In this document: positions 60,551 through 64,000 of the stretch, one piece after another
Layout: every line of letters begins with the position of its first letter
Numbering within the stretch: position 1 is the first letter of the stretch
Assembly (NCBI RefSeq): GCF_035917235.1
Contig: NZ_CP108423.1
Location: 4,555,501 to 4,619,500 of the forward strand
Source: Streptomyces sp. NBC_01294
Lineage (GTDB): Bacteria; Actinomycetota; Actinomycetes; Streptomycetales; Streptomycetaceae
Direction: 5' to 3'
DNA: 64,000 bases
Program-made: the position numbers and the translations under genes
Notes under the pieces: model-generated
What the model saw: only the letters and a program-made list of their open reading frames with translations
Database searches by the model: none
Told to the model about the DNA's origin: nothing

Positions 60551-60603
60551 CGCCACCTCCGGGGTGCGTCGCCAGTGCTGACAGCCGCGAAGGCTACAGC
60601 TAA

Positions 60604-60620
60604 TCTGACGAACAGTCAGC
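60604..60620. promoter_or_regulatory. 17-bp palindromic operator, copy 8
   Basis: TCTGACGAACAGTCAGC is a weaker member of the family. It lies in the divergent promoter between the thiolase and the acyl-CoA synthetase genes. Confidence 0.68.
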
Positions 60621-60647
60621 TACTGGTTTCGCGGGAGGGTGACACGC

Positions 60648-62363
60648 ATGGGCGACGACGGGCGCGACGAGACACGCCGGGACGTACGCGAGGACGTGCG
60701 CGGAGACCTGCGATGGGGCAGCATCGCGGGGCTCGTCCGGTCCGCAGCGGCACGGTACGCCGACCGCGAGGCCGTCGTCGACGGTCGCGTCCGGGTCAGT
60801 TACGCGCAGCTCGGCGAGCGCGTCGAGCGCGCCGCGGCCGCCTGCATCGCCGCCGGGGTCGAGCCCGGCGACCGGGTCGCCGTCTGGGCCCCCAACACCC
60901 TGGAGTGGATCGTCTCCGCGCTCGGGGCCGTCTCGGCGGGCGGGGTGCTCGTCCCCCTCAACACCCGTTTCAAGGGCGCGGAGGCGGCGTACGTCCTGGA
61001 GCGCAGCGGCGCCCGGCTGCTCTTCGTCACCGGCACCTTCCTCGGTACCTCCTACGTCGCCTCCCTGCGCCGCGCCGCCGGCGGGGCCGGGTCGTCCGGA
61101 TCGGGGGCGGACGGGACGGTGGTCGACGGAGTTGTGGCCGAAGGGGGGGCCGGGCCGGGCCGCGGGCCCCTGCCCGGGCTGCCGCACCTGGAGCAGGTCG
61201 TCGTCCTCGCCGAGGACGCCCCCGAGTCCTTCCGCACCTGGAAGGACTTCCTGGCGGGCGGGGACTCCGTACCGGCCGCGGCGGTGCGCGAGCGCGCGGA
61301 AACGATTCGCTCCGAGGCGCCCTCCGACATCATCTTCACCTCCGGCACCACCGGCAGCCCCAAGGGCGCCGTCATCACCCACGCCCAGTCCCTGCGCTGC
61401 TACGACGTGTGGAGCGAGCTCGCCGGACTCCGCGAGGGCGACCGCTACCTGATCGTGAACCCCTTCTTCCACACCTTCGGCTACAAGGCCGGGATCATCG
61501 CCTGCCTGATGCGCGGGGCCACGATGGTCCCGCAGTCCGTGTTCAACGTGGACACCGTCCTCGCCAACGTCGCCGCCGAGCGGATCTCGGTCCTCCCCGG
61601 GCCGCCCACCCTCCACCAGTCACTCCTCGACCACCCCCAGCGCGACCACCACGACCTCTCGGCCCTGCGCCTGGTCGTCACGGGCGCGGCCGTGGTCCCG
61701 CTCCGGCTCGTCGAGCGGCTGCGGGGCGAACTGAACATCGCCACCGTCCTCACCGCGTACGGGCTCTCCGAGGCCAGTGGCATCGTCACGATGTGCCGGC
61801 AGGGCGACCCCGCGGAGATCATCTCCGAGACCTCGGGGCGGGCCATCCCGGACACGGAGGTGATGATCGTGGACGCGGACGGGCGCCCGCAGCCGGCCGG
61901 GCGGGCGGGCGAGATCGTGGTCCGCGGCCACCACGTCATGCAGGGCTACTTCGAGGACCCCGGCGAGACCGCGAAGGCGATCACGGCGGAGGGCCTGCTG
62001 CACACCGGCGACGTGGGGTTCCTCGACGAACGGGGGAACCTGCGCATCACCGACCGGATCAAGGACATGTTCATCGTCGGCGGCTTCAACGCCTACCCCG
62101 CCGAGATCGAGCAACTCCTCGGCCTGCACCCGGACATCGCGGACGTGGCGGTGGTCGGCGTCCCGGACCCCCGCCTCGGCGAGGTCGGCAAGGCCTACGC
62201 CGTCCGCCGCCCCGGCTCCACGCTCACCGCCGACGACCTGATCGCCTGGTCCCGCCGGGAGATGGCCAACTACAAGGTGCCGCGCGCGGTGGAGTTCGTC
62301 ACCGAACTCCCGCGCAACGCGAGCGGCAAGATCCTCAAACGCGAACTCCGCGCCCGCTGCTGA
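60648..62363 (+). CDS. AMP-forming fatty acyl-CoA synthetase (FadD3-like)
   Basis: 571 residues of the ANL superfamily: FTSGTTGSPKGAVITH (P-loop, near 231-246), AYGLSEASGI, GEIVVRGHHVMQGYFEDP, and the C-terminal NASGKILKRELR. It resembles FadD3, which activates the steroid C/D-ring acid HIP, but this substrate is a guess. The ATG follows GGGAGGG. Palindromic operator copy 8 sits 28 bases upstream. Confidence 0.9.
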   Translation: MGDDGRDETRRDVREDVRGDLRWGSIAGLVRSAAARYADREAVVDGRVRVSYAQLGERVERAAAACIAAGVEPGDRVAVWAPNTLEWIVSALGAVSAGGVLVPLNTRFKGAEAAYVLERSGARLLFVTGTFLGTSYVASLRRAAGGAGSSGSGADGTVVDGVVAEGGAGPGRGPLPGLPHLEQVVVLAEDAPESFRTWKDFLAGGDSVPAAAVRERAETIRSEAPSDIIFTSGTTGSPKGAVITHAQSLRCYDVWSELAGLREGDRYLIVNPFFHTFGYKAGIIACLMRGATMVPQSVFNVDTVLANVAAERISVLPGPPTLHQSLLDHPQRDHHDLSALRLVVTGAAVVPLRLVERLRGELNIATVLTAYGLSEASGIVTMCRQGDPAEIISETSGRAIPDTEVMIVDADGRPQPAGRAGEIVVRGHHVMQGYFEDPGETAKAITAEGLLHTGDVGFLDERGNLRITDRIKDMFIVGGFNAYPAEIEQLLGLHPDIADVAVVGVPDPRLGEVGKAYAVRRPGSTLTADDLIAWSRREMANYKVPRAVEFVTELPRNASGKILKRELRARC

Positions 62364-62511
62364 ACCCGGACGAGCGAGGGCGGGCCGACCGCCGCATGTG
62401 CCGCCAGACACGGTCCTGGGCCGTCGCCCCCCGGGCGTCGTGCAGCTGCCCGGTCAGGAGTACGGGATCCCCACACCACCGTGCAGGCCGATCACGCATC
62501 CGCGGGTGGGC

Positions 62512-63387
62512 TCAGCGGGCGTACGAGCCGAGGCCGACGAGGCAGTACACGTACTGGTTGAGGACGATGGCGCCGCGCATGTAGCGGTAGGAGAAGGCGT
62601 ACTGGGTCTTGGGGTTGGCGTCGCAGCGGTCCATGTCCGAGGTGCCGGGGATGCTCTCGATCACCCTGTAGTGCGCGTCGGACGCCGAGCAGGGCACCTC
62701 CTCGACGCCGCTGACGCTCTGCGGGGTCGTCGAGTCGGGCAGCTGCCCGTTGAGGCAGGTGCCCCGGTCGAACGGGCTGGGTTCGGCACTGGGCTCCGGG
62801 CTGGGCTCGGCGCTGTAGCCGGTGGGCGCGGCGGCCGGGGCGTCGGTGGGGTCCGGCGCCGACGGAGGGTCCGAGGGCGTGGGCGTGGGTGACCAGGTGG
62901 AGGACCAGGTCGGCGTCGGGGAGGAGGGGGCGGAGGCCTTGTCGTCGTCGCTCCCGTCCCCGCCGCTCAGCACGAAGAAGCCGATGACGAGCACCGCAGC
63001 GACGAGGAGTGCCACGAGGCACCCGCGGCCCCCTGTCCGGGGGGCCGGTGCGGGCTGCGGCTGGGCCGCGGCCCAGCTGGAGGTCGCGAACGCGGCTCCG
63101 ACGGTGGGCGCACCGGCGGCCCCGGCCCCGGCCCCGGCTCCCGCTCCGGCCCCCGCGACGCCCGCCCCGGCCGCGCCTGCGGTTCCCGCCCCCGCCCCCG
63201 CTCCCGCCCCGGACACGTGGATGCGCAGCAGCAGCTCCTGGGTGCCGACGCGGGCGCGGACGAGATCGCCGTCGCGGCAGGACGGGATGCGCAGGCGGGC
63301 CTGGCCGGACGGGAGCTGCACGGGGAGGATCACCCCGTGCGCGGCCTGCTGAGGGGTGATCGTTAAGGGCATTTCCTGCGACGTCAC
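62512..63387 (-). CDS. Membrane-anchored LppU/SCO3897-type protein
   Basis: 291 residues. A cytoplasmic N-terminal segment (VILPVQLPSGQARLRIP), a Gly-Ala-rich linker, one membrane helix (CLVALLVAAVLVIGFFVLSG near 125-144), a Ser/Pro/Thr-rich stalk, and a Cys-containing extracellular domain (four Cys). The GTG at 63387 with GGAG upstream is preferred over the ATG at 63372. Function unknown. Confidence 0.75.
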   Translation of the reverse strand: MTSQEMPLTITPQQAAHGVILPVQLPSGQARLRIPSCRDGDLVRARVGTQELLLRIHVSGAGAGAGAGTAGAAGAGVAGAGAGAGAGAGAAGAPTVGAAFATSSWAAAQPQPAPAPRTGGRGCLVALLVAAVLVIGFFVLSGGDGSDDDKASAPSSPTPTWSSTWSPTPTPSDPPSAPDPTDAPAAAPTGYSAEPSPEPSAEPSPFDRGTCLNGQLPDSTTPQSVSGVEEVPCSASDAHYRVIESIPGTSDMDRCDANPKTQYAFSYRYMRGAIVLNQYVYCLVGLGSYAR

Positions 63388-63517
63388 CGGCTGCTCCGAA
63401 GGGTGAGGGTGGTGCGGACGCTGGCTGACGAACCCTCACGAAGTGTCCCCTGCGCGCCGGTGCTGACGCAGACATTCCGCCAAGCCGCCCGACCCGCTCC
63501 CTCCGGAAACCGCCGTC

Positions 63518-64000
63518 CTAGGAGCGGCGGGCCAGGACCAGCCGCCAGCGCGGAGCGCCCCCGGGCTGCCGCCCGAACTGCTCCAGCGGCACGGTCTCGA
63601 CCGTGAAGCCGGCCGCCCGCAGGTCGGTGCGCACCCCGCTCAGCGGGAAGGTCCGGTAGTACATGACGAACGGCGGCCGCCACACCGCGTTGCGCACCCG
63701 CATCACCGCGTCGAAGCCCGTCACCGCCCACCACACCGGGGAGGTGGGCGGGATCGGGGCGCCGATCGGGAAGGCGAAGACCCCGCCCTCGCGCAGCGCC
63801 GCGTGGACTCCGGAGAAGAGGGCGGGCCGCTCGGAGGGGAGGAAGTGCCCGAAGGCCCCGAAGCTGACCGCCAGGTCGTAGGAGTTCCCGAGGCCGGCCG
63901 GCAGGGCCCGCGCGTCGGCCCGTACGAAGTCCACCGCAGGCGTGCCGTCGAGCGGCGCCTGCGTGCGCTCGGCCTCGGCGAGCATGCCCGCGCTGAGGTC
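63518..64000 (-). CDS. Class I SAM methyltransferase, 5' end outside the window
   Basis: At least 160 residues. The frame stays open to the window edge and shows DLSAGMLAEAERT, which is typical motif-post-I sequence, so motif I lies beyond the end. DLAVSFGAFGHFLP and REGGVFAFPIG are visible. The gene is partial only because of the window edge. No pathway link is visible. Confidence 0.8.
   Translation of the reverse strand, partial: DLSAGMLAEAERTQAPLDGTPAVDFVRADARALPAGLGNSYDLAVSFGAFGHFLPSERPALFSGVHAALREGGVFAFPIGAPIPPTSPVWWAVTGFDAVMRVRNAVWRPPFVMYYRTFPLSGVRTDLRAAGFTVETVPLEQFGRQPGGAPRWRLVLARRS

Noticed and set aside
1..64000. tRNA, rRNA or insertion sequence genes
   Set aside because: I found no cloverleaf, no rRNA-like sequence and no transposase reading frame, although a tool-based scan could still find a small RNA.

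Overview
The window looks like Streptomyces chromosome. GC content is very high, GTG and TTG starts are frequent, and genes overlap by ATGA or GTGA. It also has a SARP regulator, ROK, PQQ-kinase and DUF5919-type genes, and long GC-rich inverted repeats of the AACGCCGGCGGGGCTG type between convergent genes.

Layout. (1) About 0.2-13.5 kb and 48.9-62.4 kb are two arms of a fatty-acid, steroid or alicyclic-acid type catabolic regulon. They carry acyl-CoA dehydrogenases, SDR, Zn-alcohol dehydrogenase, flavin reductase, enoyl-CoA hydratases, SCP-x/Ltp-like thiolases, DUF35 Zn-ribbon/OB proteins and CoA ligases. At least eight copies of a 17-bp palindrome (core CTGACG-N3-CGTCAG) lie upstream of genes in both arms, and a TetR regulator sits at 52.2-52.8 kb. 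(2) About 13.5-19.4 kb holds PdxH, then a minus-strand sugar-type operon (ROK kinase, HAD phosphatase, SCP2-like/YdcF fusion, NAD-dependent epimerase) and an MFS exporter in somewhat lower-GC DNA. (3) 20.1-45.7 kb is a phosphonate-hydrazide biosynthetic gene cluster. (4) 45.9-48.7 kb is a border zone with a gene remnant, small unknown genes, a Nudix hydrolase and an XRE regulator. (5) 53-64 kb is mostly ordinary: VOC protein, Ser/Thr kinase, cyclophilin, and the second catabolic operon.

The cluster matches the fosfazinomycin (fzm) pathway by families and by order. Two convergent operons meet at 35.2 kb. The plus operon carries a nucleotidyltransferase-like protein, a PqqD-like protein, SARP, then R, Q, P, O, N, M, L, K, J. 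From literature memory, FzmM and FzmL make nitrite from Asp, FzmQ and FzmR make acetylhydrazine from hydrazinosuccinate, and FzmN and FzmO put hydrazine on a glutamyl carrier. The minus operon carries A, B, C, D, E, F, G, H, I. PEP mutase (C) and phosphonopyruvate decarboxylase (D) give phosphonoacetaldehyde. FzmG and FzmB convert it to methyl 2-hydroxyphosphonoacetate. FzmH methylates arginine hydrazide, and FzmI adds Val from Val-tRNA.

The most unusual observation is a 22-codon gene (45624-45692, minus) with a strong RBS at the head of the minus operon, directly upstream of the asparagine synthetase-like fzmA and separated from it by a hairpin. The peptide has a lasso-leader-like Tyr-x-x-Pro element and ends in Val-Arg, the dipeptide of fosfazinomycin A. 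With the stand-alone PqqD-like protein, and a PqqD-like C-terminal extension on FzmA, this suggests that the hydrazide may be built on the C terminus of a ribosomal scaffold peptide. This is inference; the coding sequence, RBS, hairpin and C-terminal Val-Arg are seen directly.
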